Assembly: GCF_018780385.1 (NCBI RefSeq)
Contig: NZ_JADMJO010000003.1
Span: 1 to 64,000 of the forward strand
DNA from: Hydrogenophaga sp.
GTDB lineage: Bacteria > Pseudomonadota > Gammaproteobacteria > Burkholderiales > Burkholderiaceae_C
Length of the DNA stretch: 64,000 nucleotides
Direction of reading: 5' to 3'
The notes beneath the pieces are model-generated. The model saw only the letters and a program-made list of their open reading frames with translations, had not been told where the DNA came from and ran no database searches. A program made the translations under genes and the position numbers. Each line of letters begins with the position of its first letter. Positions within the stretch are counted from its first letter, which is position 1. Positions 22,551-32,460 of this stretch are shown one piece after another.

Positions 22551-22757
22551 ATGGACACCAAACTGCTCGAACTGCTGGTCTGCCCCGTCACCAAAGGGCC
22601 CCTGATCTTCAACCGCGAGAGTCAGGAACTGCTCTCTCGCAGCGCGCGTCTGGCCTACCCGGTGCGCGACGGCATCCCGATCTTGCTGGAACATGAGGCC
22701 CGTCCGTTGACCGACGACGAAGCCGCGCGACCCAACGCACCCACGCCTCAGCCATGA
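22551..22757 (+). CDS. Trm112/YcaR-like small protein
   Basis: 68-residue member of UPF0434/Trm112, small proteins that in many organisms activate methyltransferases; in E. coli ycaR lies between lpxK and kdsB, as here. The N-terminus [18 protein letters not shown] aligns well, but the usual second Cys of the Cys-x-x-Cys zinc motif is Thr (CPVT), so zinc binding by this motif is doubtful. It overlaps the kdsB start by 4 nt (ATGA). Partner and role are unknown. Confidence 0.9.
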   Translation: MDTKLLELLVCPVTKGPLIFNRESQELLSRSARLAYPVRDGIPILLEHEARPLTDDEAARPNAPTPQP

Positions 22758-23536
22758 GCGCTGCGCCGGAGCCTAACGGCTTTGTGGTTTTGATCCCCGC
22801 ACGACTGGCCTCCTCCCGCCTGCCCAACAAACCCCTGGCCGACATCGCGGGTCTGCCCATGGTCGTTCGGGTGGCCCGGCAAGCGCAACTCAGCGCTGCT
22901 CGCGTGTGTGTGGTGGCGGCTGACGACGTGCGCATCGTTGAAGCTTGCAAGGCACACGGCGTCAACGCCATCCTCACCCGCAACGACCATCCCAGTGGGA
23001 GCGACCGGCTGGCCGAGGCATGCACCATGCTGGGCTTGTCAGATGACGAGGTGGTGGTGAATGTGCAAGGGGACGAACCCCTGATCGACCCCGATCTCAT
23101 CAATGCCGTGGCTGCCCAGTTGCAAGCCCGAACCGATTGCGTCATGAGCACGGCAGCGCACGCTATTGATCAACTGGCCGATTTCCTGAATCCCAACGTC
23201 GTCAAGGTCGTGCTGGACCGCCGGCAGACGGCGCTTTACTTCAGCCGTGCGCCCATGCCATGGTGGCGCGACGGCATGGCTGCCGATGGCTCTCCGGCGC
23301 TGCCCTCACCCGCGCCCTTGCGACATGTGGGCATCTACGCGTATCGCGTGGGATTTTTGAAGCGATTCCCCGGGCTGGAACCCGCGCCGCTGGAAACCAT
23401 GGAATCGCTGGAGCAACTGCGGGTGCTGTGGCACGGCGAGCGCATTGCGGTGCACCTGAGCGCAGTCGCTCCCGGTGCGGGCGTCGATACGCCGCAGGAC
23501 CTCGACAGGGTGCGGCGCATGCTGTCTCTGGACTGA
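22754..23536 (+). CDS. kdsB: 3-deoxy-manno-octulosonate cytidylyltransferase KdsB
   Basis: Activates KDO with CTP for LPS inner-core synthesis. 260 residues. The CTP-binding N-terminus [18 protein letters not shown] (about residues 12-29), [14 protein letters not shown] (about 76-89) and [12 protein letters not shown] (about 98-109) are all intact. It overlaps the Trm112-like gene by 4 nt and precedes adk by about 160 bp. Function and pathway follow directly from the motifs and from lpxK nearby. Confidence 0.97.
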   Translation: MSAAPEPNGFVVLIPARLASSRLPNKPLADIAGLPMVVRVARQAQLSAARVCVVAADDVRIVEACKAHGVNAILTRNDHPSGSDRLAEACTMLGLSDDEVVVNVQGDEPLIDPDLINAVAAQLQARTDCVMSTAAHAIDQLADFLNPNVVKVVLDRRQTALYFSRAPMPWWRDGMAADGSPALPSPAPLRHVGIYAYRVGFLKRFPGLEPAPLETMESLEQLRVLWHGERIAVHLSAVAPGAGVDTPQDLDRVRRMLSLD

Positions 23537-24349
<813 letters not shown>

Positions 24350-24360
24350 CCGACCTCTCT

Positions 24361-24395
24361 CACAAAAAACCCGGCCTCGAGCCGGGTTTTTTGTG
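24361..24395. terminator. Intrinsic terminator after adk
   Basis: CACAAAAAACCCGGC, short TCGA loop region, GCCGGGTTTTTTGTG: a nearly perfect palindrome with A- and T-tracts, working in both directions between convergent genes. Confidence 0.93.
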
Positions 24396-24406
24396 AGCGC
24401 AGCGCT

Positions 24407-24886
24407 TCAAGCCGGGCTGGAACGCAAGCCGTACACCTTGCCGCCTAGAAACACGTATTCGGCCCGCACGATGGCAGCACCCACCTCGTCCTTGAACGTG
24501 AAGCCCACCAACGAGAGCGCATCTCCGTTCTTGATCTCGGGCATCTGCCACTGCCCCAGGCGAAACAGTGGCGCCAACTCCACCTCCCAACGCCGATCGC
24601 GCCGCGTCGGAACCACCGACTTGGCCAGCAACGCGGGCCCGTCGACACCGGCGGTTTGCGCTGGCAGCGCACGCTGGGCCAGATCGGCGGGCAGGCGCAA
24701 CGTTTCAGGCAGCTCGAGCACCAGTTCAGCGTGCGGGTTGCGCCATTTCACATCGTCGGCCTTGCCCTCAAGGTAGATCGGGCGGCTCTGATCGAAACTG
24801 CTCCAGCCATGGTGCGCAAGGGCACCCGTGGCGCCACCGCCCCAGCCCAGCAGCGCCGCCAGTTGTACAAAATCACGTCGTTGCAT
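24407..24886 (-). CDS. DUF6152-like exported protein
   Basis: 159-residue protein with a likely exported N-terminus (MQRRDFVQLAALLGWGGGATGALA), containing an RR pair that could be a Tat-type signal. The mature start HHGWSSFDQSRPIYLEGK and the WRNPHAELVLELP stretch match proteins annotated as DUF6152. Function unknown; the presence of a folded copper- or heme-type centre is not evident. It is preceded after 11 bp by a small membrane protein gene, probably in one operon. Confidence 0.7.
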   Translation of the reverse strand: MQRRDFVQLAALLGWGGGATGALAHHGWSSFDQSRPIYLEGKADDVKWRNPHAELVLELPETLRLPADLAQRALPAQTAGVDGPALLAKSVVPTRRDRRWEVELAPLFRLGQWQMPEIKNGDALSLVGFTFKDEVGAAIVRAEYVFLGGKVYGLRSSPA

Positions 24887-24897
24887 GGTGTTCTCCT

Positions 24898-25317
24898 TCA
24901 GACATAGGCGATCCAGCGCCCACAGGTGATGACCAGAATCCAGATCACCGAGGACAAGAGCATGCTCACACGGGCAGTGGTGTCCTGGAGCTGCAGCGAA
25001 CGGCGCGCATGAAACCAGGCCGCATTGCAACCAGCCAGCATGATCAGCACCATTTTGATTGTGAACACGCGATTGGCCAGCAGTTCCCCGGGTTGAGTTC
25101 CAAACATCAACAATCCAGTCACCGCGGCCAGGCCGAAGCCCAAGCCGACCAGCCCCAGACTCAACCGCGCCAGAGGCTCGATCGGTAAAGCAGACGCCCA
25201 TCCAAAAACACGCAATTCGAGCATCACCAGATTGCCGAGGATCAGGGCCACGCCCATCAGGTGGACCACCTCCAGCATGGGGTAGGCCCAGGGGTGTGCA
25301 CCCAGAGCCACCAGCAT
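24898..25317 (-). CDS. Four-helix integral membrane protein, DUF6644-like
   Basis: 139 residues, nearly all hydrophobic, with four transmembrane helices (about residues 14-36, 50-72, 84-103 and 118-137). The first helix carries HPWAYPMLEVVHLMGVALILG with two His residues, as in small cytochrome b-like or copper-associated membrane proteins; axial-ligand function is only a guess. Immediately downstream (11 bp) is the DUF6152-like gene and 1 bp upstream ends the asparaginase gene, so all three may form an operon. Confidence 0.7.
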   Translation of the reverse strand: MLVALGAHPWAYPMLEVVHLMGVALILGNLVMLELRVFGWASALPIEPLARLSLGLVGLGFGLAAVTGLLMFGTQPGELLANRVFTIKMVLIMLAGCNAAWFHARRSLQLQDTTARVSMLLSSVIWILVITCGRWIAYV

Positions 25318-25318
25318 G

Positions 25319-26296
25319 TCAGGCGTCCAGGAGTTGCAACGCCAGCCCCAAGCGTGCCTTCACGGGCGAGAGGCCGGCCGAGTCAGGTAGCGGTTGCCCG
25401 GCATGCGGCACCACACGGCCCTGCGCGCATCGGCTGGCCACGACCACATGGATCCCACTGGCCTGTGCTTGTTTCAGCGCCACCAGCAAGTCGTCGTGCA
25501 CCGTTCCGTTGCCCGTGCCCGCCACCACGATGCCGCGCAACCGGCTTGCGTTTACGGGGGTGTGGCGGAGCAAGGCCCGCACCATCTCGCCATCGGCGCC
25601 GGCGTGGCTGAACATCAGTTCCACGCGCGGAAGTGCGGCAGCGCCCAGCAAACGGTGCAGGCCTGCGGCGTCGTGCGTGCCCTGACTCGCGGCTGGCGGC
25701 CAAGGTCTGAAAAGACGCAACTGAGCCTCTTCCACACAGCCCAGAGCACCTGCATCACCGGAATCGAACGGGTCCGTCCTGTAAGGATGCACCTTGGCCA
25801 CGTCCAGGGCGCCGTGAATGCGCCCCGCGCACACGACGACCACGCCGCAGGCCTGCGGATGCAAGGCCACCGCCACCGCGTCGCTCAGATTCTGGGGCCC
25901 GTCAGGCACCAATGCTGTGGCTGGCCGCATCGCGCACGTGAGCACCACCGGCTTGGACGGACGCAGCAAAGTCTGCAGCAAGAAGGCCGTCTCCTCGATC
26001 GTGTCGGTGCCGTGTGTGATCACGATGCCGGCCACCTCGGGCCGATCCAGATGCTCGGCCACCCGCGTGGCCAAGGCTTGCCACACGCCCAGCACCATGT
26101 CCTTGCTGTTGATCTGTGCCACCTGCTCCACGTCCAGCGGACAGGCAGCCAAGGCTGGAACCATCGCCACCAGATCGCTCACCGCCACCTGCCCCGCCAC
26201 ATAGCCCACGTTGTCGCTCGACTGGGTTGCACGTCCGGCAATCGTTCCGCCGGTACCCAGAACCACAAGGCGACGCGCCTGGTTTTCATTAAGCAC
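25319..26296 (-). CDS. Type I-like asparaginase
   Basis: 325-residue L-asparaginase/glutaminase-family protein. Catalytic motifs: VVLGTGGTIAG (about residues 11-21, with the nucleophile Thr) and ITHGTDTIEETAFLLQ (about 92-107, with the Thr-Asp pair). No signal peptide is visible, so it is probably the cytoplasmic type. Hydrolyses asparagine to aspartate and ammonia. It lies back-to-back with lexA, sharing an upstream region that contains two SOS boxes, one or both of which may affect it. Confidence 0.93.
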   Translation of the reverse strand: MLNENQARRLVVLGTGGTIAGRATQSSDNVGYVAGQVAVSDLVAMVPALAACPLDVEQVAQINSKDMVLGVWQALATRVAEHLDRPEVAGIVITHGTDTIEETAFLLQTLLRPSKPVVLTCAMRPATALVPDGPQNLSDAVAVALHPQACGVVVVCAGRIHGALDVAKVHPYRTDPFDSGDAGALGCVEEAQLRLFRPWPPAASQGTHDAAGLHRLLGAAALPRVELMFSHAGADGEMVRALLRHTPVNASRLRGIVVAGTGNGTVHDDLLVALKQAQASGIHVVVASRCAQGRVVPHAGQPLPDSAGLSPVKARLGLALQLLDA

Positions 26297-26313
26297 TTGC
26301 CAAGTCCTTTGAA

Positions 26314-26329
26314 CTGGTTAAAAATACAG
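26314..26329 (+). promoter_or_regulatory. LexA (SOS) box 1
   Basis: CTG-N10-CAG with AT-rich centre (GTTAAAAATA). Upstream member of a tandem pair in front of lexA, 19 bp from the second box. Confidence 0.85.
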
Positions 26330-26332
26330 CCA

Positions 26333-26348
26333 CTGGATAAGAAAACAG
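26333..26348 (+). promoter_or_regulatory. LexA (SOS) box 2
   Basis: CTG-N10-CAG with AT-rich centre (GATAAGAAAA). Tandem with box 1, as in E. coli lexA, where two boxes give tight autoregulation. Box centres are 19 bp apart, so two LexA dimers can bind next to each other. Confidence 0.88.
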
Positions 26349-26403
26349 TAACCCACCTGTCGGATACCCCGCCCGGTGAGGCATCCACCCCGATGAGGTT
26401 CAC

Positions 26404-27090
26404 ATGCTCGACATGCCCGCCACCACGCCCAAGCTCACCGCCCGGCAACAGCAGATTCTGGAACTCATCCAGACCGCCATTGCACGCACCGGTTCCCCGC
26501 CCACGCGGGCCGAGATCGCCAGCGAGCTCGGTTTCAAATCGGCCAACGCGGCCGAAGAGCACTTGCAGGCACTGGCGCGCAAAGGGGTGATCGAATTGGT
26601 CAGTGGCACATCGCGCGGCATCCGCCTGCGCAGCGAAGACCTGCGCTCCATCAACGATTCGCGCGGGCGCCAGCTTACACTCCCGCTCCCCAGCCTGTCC
26701 CAGTTGATGCTGCCCCTGATCGGGCGCGTGGCTGCGGGCTCTCCCATCCTGGCGCAAGAGCATGTGGATCAGACCTACCACGTGGAGCGCAGCCTGTTCC
26801 AGCGCGAGCCCGACTACCTGCTCAAAGTCCGTGGCATGTCCATGCGCGACGTGGGCATCATCGATGGCGATCTGTTAGCGGTGAAATCCGCCAAGGAGGC
26901 CAAGAACGGCCAAATCGTGGTCGCCCGCCTGGGTGACGACGTCACCGTGAAGCGCTTCATGCGGCGGCAAAACGTCATCGAACTTCATGCCGAGAATCCG
27001 GACTACAAGACCATCGTGGTCGAGCCCGGTGACCCGTTCGAAATCGAAGGCCTCGCGGTGGGCCTCATCCGCAACAGTTTCCAACTCTGA
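26404..27090 (+). CDS. lexA: LexA repressor
   Basis: SOS master repressor, 228 residues. N-terminal winged helix ([20 protein letters not shown] ... [23 protein letters not shown]), then the C-terminal S24 peptidase domain. The Ala-Gly self-cleavage site is in GRVAAGSPI (about residue 113), catalytic Ser in [11 protein letters not shown] (about 149) and catalytic Lys in [10 protein letters not shown] (about 186). Two CTG-N10-CAG boxes lie 56-90 bp upstream of the start, showing autoregulation. Preceded by an Ala/Pro-rich start region; an alternative start codon (the second Met) four residues in would also work. Confidence 0.97.
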   Translation: MLDMPATTPKLTARQQQILELIQTAIARTGSPPTRAEIASELGFKSANAAEEHLQALARKGVIELVSGTSRGIRLRSEDLRSINDSRGRQLTLPLPSLSQLMLPLIGRVAAGSPILAQEHVDQTYHVERSLFQREPDYLLKVRGMSMRDVGIIDGDLLAVKSAKEAKNGQIVVARLGDDVTVKRFMRRQNVIELHAENPDYKTIVVEPGDPFEIEGLAVGLIRNSFQL

Positions 27091-27224
27091 CCCCTCGGGT
27101 CACGTTGCCTCAGCAGGTGGCGGGCGTTTGGTCCGACGAGCACACGGCTCGTCTTGGACACATCCCTGCGTTGGCGACTTCCTTGCAATCCTGCCTGTGT
27201 TCAACCCCTCATCTGGAGTTTCGC

Positions 27225-27599
27225 ATGGGAAAAATCTTCAATACCAACACGTGGCGAGCCCCCCTGCAGTTGATCGACTGCTGGTTGCCCCTGCCGTCCC
27301 AACGCCATGCCCGTCCGGCCACTTCAGCTGTTGCGGCCAGGGCCATGCAACGCTTTGCCCGTGCCGGCTGGCTGAACCGGGAAGCGGCCAACAACGCCCC
27401 ACCTCATACACATCCGGCTCCTGTGGCTGAGCCGCTCGCTTCATCAACCTGCCGGGTCCGCGTGCTGCGTCAAGCCGAGACCCGTCCCGTGAAGCGACCG
27501 GACATGCGTCTCGTCATATCCGGCCCGATCAACGATGTTTGCGCCGAACTGGATCGCCTTGCTGCGCTGGAGCAGGCGTCCATGGCACGCGCAGCCTGA
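27225..27599 (+). CDS. Unrecognised 124-residue protein
   Basis: A 124-residue protein starting MGKIFNTNTWRAPLQLIDCW, with GGAG seven bases upstream of the ATG. The middle is Pro/Ala-rich and low in complexity, the end (ISGPINDVCAELDRLAALEQ) looks like a small helix bundle. No family was recognised. It follows lexA after 134 bp on the same strand and could be transcribed from it, which would make it SOS-controlled; that is inference. Codon usage looks like its neighbours, with G or C at most third positions. Confidence 0.55.
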   Translation: MGKIFNTNTWRAPLQLIDCWLPLPSQRHARPATSAVAARAMQRFARAGWLNREAANNAPPHTHPAPVAEPLASSTCRVRVLRQAETRPVKRPDMRLVISGPINDVCAELDRLAALEQASMARAA

Positions 27600-27643
27600 G
27601 GCGACAAAGCCGCCTCCCTGGAAGGCGCGGGCACAATAGGCCC

Positions 27644-28651
27644 ATGAACATTGTGATTCTTGACGACTACCAGGACGCGGTTCGAAAGCTGAAATGCGCT
27701 GAAAAGCTGGAGTCTTACCCTGCCAAGGTATTCACCAACACCGTCAAGGGCGTCGGCCAGTTGTCGGTCCGCCTGCGTGACGCCGACGTGCTGGTGCTGA
27801 TCCGTGAACGAACCCAGATCTCTCGCCAGCTCATCGAGAAGCTGCCACGCCTCAAGCTCATCGCCCAGACCGGGCGGGTGGGTGGACACCTTGATGTGGC
27901 CGCCTGCACCGAGCGCGGCATCGCAGTGGCCGAAGGTGTGGGCTCCCCCGTGTCGACGGCCGAGCTCGCCTGGGCCTTGATCATGACGTCGATGCGGCGG
28001 ATTCCTCAGTACGTGTCCAACCTGAAGCATGGCGCCTGGCAGCAAGCGGGGCTCAAGTCTTCCGCCATGCCGACCAACTTCGGCGTGGGCATGGTGCTGC
28101 GTGGCAAGACGCTCGGGGTCTGGAGCTATGGGCGCATCGGCCAGTTGGTTGCGGGCTACGGCCACGCTTTCGGTATGCGCGTGATCATCTGGGGCAGCGA
28201 AGCTTCACGCGCCCGAGCGGTGGCCGACGGCTTTGAAGCGGCGGAGAGCCGGGAGGCCTTTTTCGCCTCGAGCGATGTGTTGACGTTGCACCTGCGGCTG
28301 AGCGAGACCAGCGCTGGCTGCGTCACGCTGGAAGACCTGGGTCGCATGAAGCCCACGGCTTTGCTGGTCAACACCTCACGCGCCGAATTGATCGAGCCCG
28401 AGGCATTGCTCGCCTCGCTCAACCGCGGTCGCCCGGGATTGGCGGCGGTCGACGTGTTCGAGTCCGAGCCGATCCTGCAGGGACACGCTCTGCTGCGACT
28501 GGAGAACTGCATCTGCACGCCCCACATCGGCTATGTGGAGCAAGACAGCTACGAGCAGTATTTTTCCTCGGCGTTTGACAACGTCGTGAACTTCATCAAG
28601 GGCACGCCCACCAACATCGTGAATCCCGGCGCTTTGCAGGTTCGCCGCTGA
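27644..28651 (+). CDS. D-2-hydroxyacid dehydrogenase family protein
   Basis: 335-residue NAD-dependent 2-hydroxyacid dehydrogenase of the PGDH/GyaR family. N-terminal MNIVILDDYQDAVRKL, Rossmann motif WSYGRIGQLVAGYG (about residues 150-163), Arg in LLVNTSRAELIE, and the catalytic His in CTPHIGYVEQDSYEQYF. These YEQYFxxAFDN-type ends occur in family members of Burkholderiales whose substrate is not known. It is followed by a terminator and stands alone. The substrate cannot be determined. Confidence 0.88.
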   Translation: MNIVILDDYQDAVRKLKCAEKLESYPAKVFTNTVKGVGQLSVRLRDADVLVLIRERTQISRQLIEKLPRLKLIAQTGRVGGHLDVAACTERGIAVAEGVGSPVSTAELAWALIMTSMRRIPQYVSNLKHGAWQQAGLKSSAMPTNFGVGMVLRGKTLGVWSYGRIGQLVAGYGHAFGMRVIIWGSEASRARAVADGFEAAESREAFFASSDVLTLHLRLSETSAGCVTLEDLGRMKPTALLVNTSRAELIEPEALLASLNRGRPGLAAVDVFESEPILQGHALLRLENCICTPHIGYVEQDSYEQYFSSAFDNVVNFIKGTPTNIVNPGALQVRR

Positions 28652-28671
28652 CCGGTCCAGCCCACTCAGGA

Positions 28672-28697
28672 AAAACGCCGCATCTGCGGCGTTCTTT
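28672..28697. terminator. Bidirectional intrinsic terminator between convergent genes
   Basis: AAAACGCCGCA, loop TC, TGCGGCGTTCTTTT: nine-bp GC-rich stem with T-tract, between the convergent dehydrogenase and FimV-like genes. Confidence 0.88.
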
Positions 28698-28717
28698 TGA
28701 AGGGTTGCTGGTGAAAC

Positions 28718-30838
28718 TCAGGTCTTCTTGCCGGACGTTCGGGCGCCTTCGGACTCATTCGGCAAGTCAAAATCAAGAACCTCGAAGTCGATGAGATTGC
28801 CCTCCGCCTCCCGGATCTCAAAGTCTGCAGGCTGGGTGGGTCTGGTCGATGCGTCCACCGCTGAGTTCACCTCGGGCAACAAGGCTTCAAAGCCGTCCAT
28901 CTCTGCAAAGTCGTCCAGATTGATGTCCAGACCCAGACGGGACGAGGCCGGGGGCATGCTCTCCAGACCCATGGGCTGGGTGTGTCGCTCCGAGGCATCG
29001 TGCAGCGACGCACTCACCATGGACACCGACTTGTCAGCCGCCTTTAGCGGCTGCATGGCGGTGTGCGGGAAATCTCCACTGGCGCGGGAGGCTCGGTTGT
29101 CACGCTCGATGAGGTCTTTGGCGATCGCATGCAGCATCAGCAGTTCGCGATAGGCCTCCAGATCAAACACCTCGGACGCACTGTCGGTGGAGTCACGGAA
29201 GAGCGATTGTTCAATCAAGTCCAGCACCCGGGGTTCCGGCCACAGCGCCTGGATCCGGCTGAACGCGGTTTCGTACGCCTCAAGCCCTCGGCCCCGTTGC
29301 GAATAACTGTCAAACGGTGGCGCACCCGCGTTGAACACGTGGTTGAACTCTTCGCGCAGACTTTCGTAGTCGCTGCGGCGCCCCAGCCGGTGGTAGATAT
29401 GGAACAGGTCCATATAGGTGAGTGCGCTGGGCTCGTGGCTTTCCGTCAGGTGATCCTTGAGGACCTGGATGGCTTGCTCGTCTTCGCCCAGCGACACGAA
29501 GAAATCGGCCTGCTGCTGCACGTCGAACAACTCCTCGGTGGCCACCGACCGGGACACGCCCAAGGCGCTGGTGGAAAACTCCCGCCGATCTCGTGCGGAC
29601 AACGGCGCCGCGATCTGCTCGTTCACCCGCGCACCCTTGGCGCTCAAAGCCGTTTCATTGGGGCTCGTCAGCCCATCAAACGAAGAATCCTGGTCAAGAT
29701 CGATGTCCAGATCCGCGCCGCTGCCCAGCGGAGTGAATCCGGAAGTCACCTTGGACATGCCGGCATCCGGTTGCAGTGGCACCAACACCGTCTTCTCTTC
29801 GTCCTCAGGTGCCCACCAGGCGCGGGAGGCTTCCGAACCCTGAACCATGGCCTCTTGGCGGCGGCGCAGCACCAACAACACGGCCAGCATGGTCAGCAGC
29901 AGCAATCCGCCCAGAAGATAGACCAACCAGTTCTGGTAGCGCTGCGCTTGCGATCGTTCCAGTCGTGAATTCAAATCGCCCAGTGCGACCTGGGCTTGCG
30001 TCTGCTCCGCACGAAGCCGCGCCACCTCGGATTCCAGCGCGGCCAGCTTCTGTCCCTCGCGCAGGATGTCTTCGGGCGAGGCGTTGATGTTTTTCCAGAG
30101 CTGGGCTGCCGCAGCCCGTGTTTCTTCAGACGTACTGGGTTCGCTCAGCAGCAGGGGTGAGAGCTTGAGGGTGGGGTCGCGTTCAATACCGGTGCTGAGG
30201 TCGATGGGATCCAGCTGCAACCGGGGCGCTGCGGCCACGGGTGGCTTGACAGGCGAGCGGCGCACCACCGAAGGCGCTCGCGCGGGCGGCGCGTCTGCGC
30301 GCGAAGATGCTGCGGGCCTGGGTTGGGATGGGCTTGCAACGCGCGCGGCGGTGGATGCCGGAGCCGACGACGGGGGCACGCCAGCGGCATTGGGCGTAGC
30401 CGTCGCTCGCGGCAAGGTCGAGGGCGCCGCGGCTGTGCCTGTGGAGGGCTGCACCGCAGCCGTGACCGGCTCGTTGACCAGATCGGCCAGCAACACGAAA
30501 CGGCGTGTGAACTGGGTGCCGCACCCGGCTCGCACATAAAGGGTGACGAAAGGCTCATTGACCGGCAGATTGGACTGAACCCGCACCGATGCTTCTGCAT
30601 CGGGCGTGGTTCTTTGCGGCGATGTCCGCACCAAGCTGGGCGACACCTGGGTGTCGCCGTAGAAGACGTCGGTCTCGATGCAAAGGTTGGCCAGGTCCTC
30701 GCCAGGTGCCAGCAGCACCTGCACGCGCACATCGAGCGCGCGCCCGATCATGGCGGCGCCACTGTGACGACCGAGGGTCACGGCGGAACTGCTCAAGGCA
30801 GTTGATAGCAAAATACAACCTGTCCAGTACTTGCGCAC
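28718..30838 (-). CDS. FimV-like inner-membrane protein
   Basis: 706 residues. N-terminal signal peptide (MRKYWTGCILLSTALSSSA), a periplasmic domain of about 110 residues with one Cys pair candidate, a long Pro/Ala/Ser-rich linker (about 120-190), a coiled coil (AALESEVARLRAEQTQAQ), one transmembrane helix (NWLVYLLGGLLLLTMLAVLLVL, about 305-326) and a cytoplasmic part with an acidic TPR-like region. The LDINLDDFAEMD end is typical of FimV/TspA proteins, which act in type IV pilus assembly and cell polarity in Pseudomonas and Neisseria. The usual LysM domain was not recognised. No pilus genes are nearby. Confidence 0.65.
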   Translation of the reverse strand: MRKYWTGCILLSTALSSSAVTLGRHSGAAMIGRALDVRVQVLLAPGEDLANLCIETDVFYGDTQVSPSLVRTSPQRTTPDAEASVRVQSNLPVNEPFVTLYVRAGCGTQFTRRFVLLADLVNEPVTAAVQPSTGTAAAPSTLPRATATPNAAGVPPSSAPASTAARVASPSQPRPAASSRADAPPARAPSVVRRSPVKPPVAAAPRLQLDPIDLSTGIERDPTLKLSPLLLSEPSTSEETRAAAAQLWKNINASPEDILREGQKLAALESEVARLRAEQTQAQVALGDLNSRLERSQAQRYQNWLVYLLGGLLLLTMLAVLLVLRRRQEAMVQGSEASRAWWAPEDEEKTVLVPLQPDAGMSKVTSGFTPLGSGADLDIDLDQDSSFDGLTSPNETALSAKGARVNEQIAAPLSARDRREFSTSALGVSRSVATEELFDVQQQADFFVSLGEDEQAIQVLKDHLTESHEPSALTYMDLFHIYHRLGRRSDYESLREEFNHVFNAGAPPFDSYSQRGRGLEAYETAFSRIQALWPEPRVLDLIEQSLFRDSTDSASEVFDLEAYRELLMLHAIAKDLIERDNRASRASGDFPHTAMQPLKAADKSVSMVSASLHDASERHTQPMGLESMPPASSRLGLDINLDDFAEMDGFEALLPEVNSAVDASTRPTQPADFEIREAEGNLIDFEVLDFDLPNESEGARTSGKKT

Positions 30839-30914
30839 GCCAGAGTTCCTTCTTTCGTTCGTTGGGCGATTCTGTCATAGCTCCAGAAGCACTCATTCCA
30901 AATACAACACGCTT

Positions 30915-32435
30915 ATGCAACCCATTTTTCAGAACACCGGCCTCGTCGGAACCGGCGCCATGGGCCGCGGCATCGCACAGATGGCAGCCCAGGCGGGCAG
31001 CCAGGTCTGGCTGTTCGATGTCCAGCCTGGCGCGGCCCAGGCGGCGCGTGACGCATTGCACGCCACCTGGCAGACGCTGGTGACCAAGAACAAGATGTCC
31101 GCCGAGCAGATGCAGGCCTGTGTGGACCGCCTGCATCTGGCCAATGCCTTGAGCGACCTCGCTCCCTGCGATCTGCTCGTCGAGGCGATCGTTGAGCGGC
31201 TCGACGTCAAGCAACGCCTTTTCGCCGAGCTCGAAGGCATCATCGGGCCCGAGGCGGTCTTGGCCACCAACACATCGTCCTTGTCCATCACCGCCATTGC
31301 CGCGCCACTCAAGCGCCCCGCGCAGCTGGCGGGCTTCCACTTCTTCAACCCGGTGCCACTGATGCGCGTGGTGGAGGTGATCGCCGGTTTGAAGACCAGT
31401 GCAAAGGTTTGCCAGCAGCTCACCGACTTCACCCGCCAGTTCGGCCACACGCCCGTGACCGCGCAGGACACGCCCGGCTTCATCGTGAACCACGCCGGAC
31501 GTGGCTACGGCACCGAGGCACTGCGGGTGGCGGGTGAGCGCGTGGCCGACTTCGCCACGATCGACCGCATCCTGAAGGATCAGATGGGTTTTCGCCTCGG
31601 CCCGTTCGAGCTGATGGACCTGACCGCGCTGGACGTGTCGCACCCGGTGATGGAGTCGATCTACCACCAGTACTTCGAGGAACCGCGTTATCGCCCCAGT
31701 GTGATCACCGCACAGCGCCTGGCCGGCGGCGTGGTGGGCAAGAAGGTGGGTGAAGGCTTCTACACGTACGACAAGGGCGTGGCACAAATACCGGCCGAGC
31801 CCGTTGTGCCTGTGGTGGCAGAGATGCCGCCGGTGTGGGTGTCGCCCAAGGCGGCGCGACGCGCGGAGCTCTACCTGTTGCTGAAAAATCTGGGCGCTCA
31901 GATCGAGACGGCGGCTGCGCCCTCCTCTCTCGCCCTGATCCTGGTGGCCCCCCTGGGCCTGGACGTGACCACCCTGGCCGCCGTGGAGCGGCTCGACGCC
32001 ACACGCACCGTCGGCATCGACATGATGCTCGACGACGCTGCGGTGAAACGCCGCGTGCTCGCCACCAACCCCGCCACCCGCTCTGACATGGCCCAGGCCG
32101 CTCACGCGCTCTTCGCGCGTGACGGCAAGGCGGTCAGCGTGATCCGCGACAGTGGCGGCTTTGTCACGCAGCGCGTGGTAGCCACCATCGTCAACATCGC
32201 CGCCGACATGTGCCAGCAGGGCATCTGCTCGCCGGCCGATCTGGACGTGGCCGTCACGCTGGGCCTGGGTTACCCCACGGGTCCACTGGCCATGGGCGAC
32301 CGCATCGGTCCGACGAACATGCTGGAGATTCTGTTCAACCTTCAAACGGTCTACGGCGACCCGCGTTATCGCCCCTCGCCCTGGCTGCGCCGCCGCGGCG
32401 CCCTGGGCTTGAGCCTGACGCACGAAGAAGCCTGA
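30915..32435 (+). CDS. 3-hydroxyacyl-CoA dehydrogenase
   Basis: 506 residues. Rossmann domain from residue about 9 (GLVGTGAMGRGIAQMAAQAG), catalytic region with GFHFFNPVPLMRVVEV, C-terminal 3HCDH domain repeated twice, the arrangement of PaaH and similar enzymes. Oxidises 3-hydroxyacyl-CoA to 3-ketoacyl-CoA with NAD in beta-oxidation. It starts at MQPIFQNTG; an upstream in-frame ATG lies in the noncoding leader. The enoyl-CoA hydratase follows after 25 bp. An aromatic-degradation role (phenylacetate pathway) is possible but no other paa gene is here. Confidence 0.9.
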   Translation: MQPIFQNTGLVGTGAMGRGIAQMAAQAGSQVWLFDVQPGAAQAARDALHATWQTLVTKNKMSAEQMQACVDRLHLANALSDLAPCDLLVEAIVERLDVKQRLFAELEGIIGPEAVLATNTSSLSITAIAAPLKRPAQLAGFHFFNPVPLMRVVEVIAGLKTSAKVCQQLTDFTRQFGHTPVTAQDTPGFIVNHAGRGYGTEALRVAGERVADFATIDRILKDQMGFRLGPFELMDLTALDVSHPVMESIYHQYFEEPRYRPSVITAQRLAGGVVGKKVGEGFYTYDKGVAQIPAEPVVPVVAEMPPVWVSPKAARRAELYLLLKNLGAQIETAAAPSSLALILVAPLGLDVTTLAAVERLDATRTVGIDMMLDDAAVKRRVLATNPATRSDMAQAAHALFARDGKAVSVIRDSGGFVTQRVVATIVNIAADMCQQGICSPADLDVAVTLGLGYPTGPLAMGDRIGPTNMLEILFNLQTVYGDPRYRPSPWLRRRGALGLSLTHEEA

Positions 32436-32460
32436 CCGACACCCCACCGGACGCACGCAC

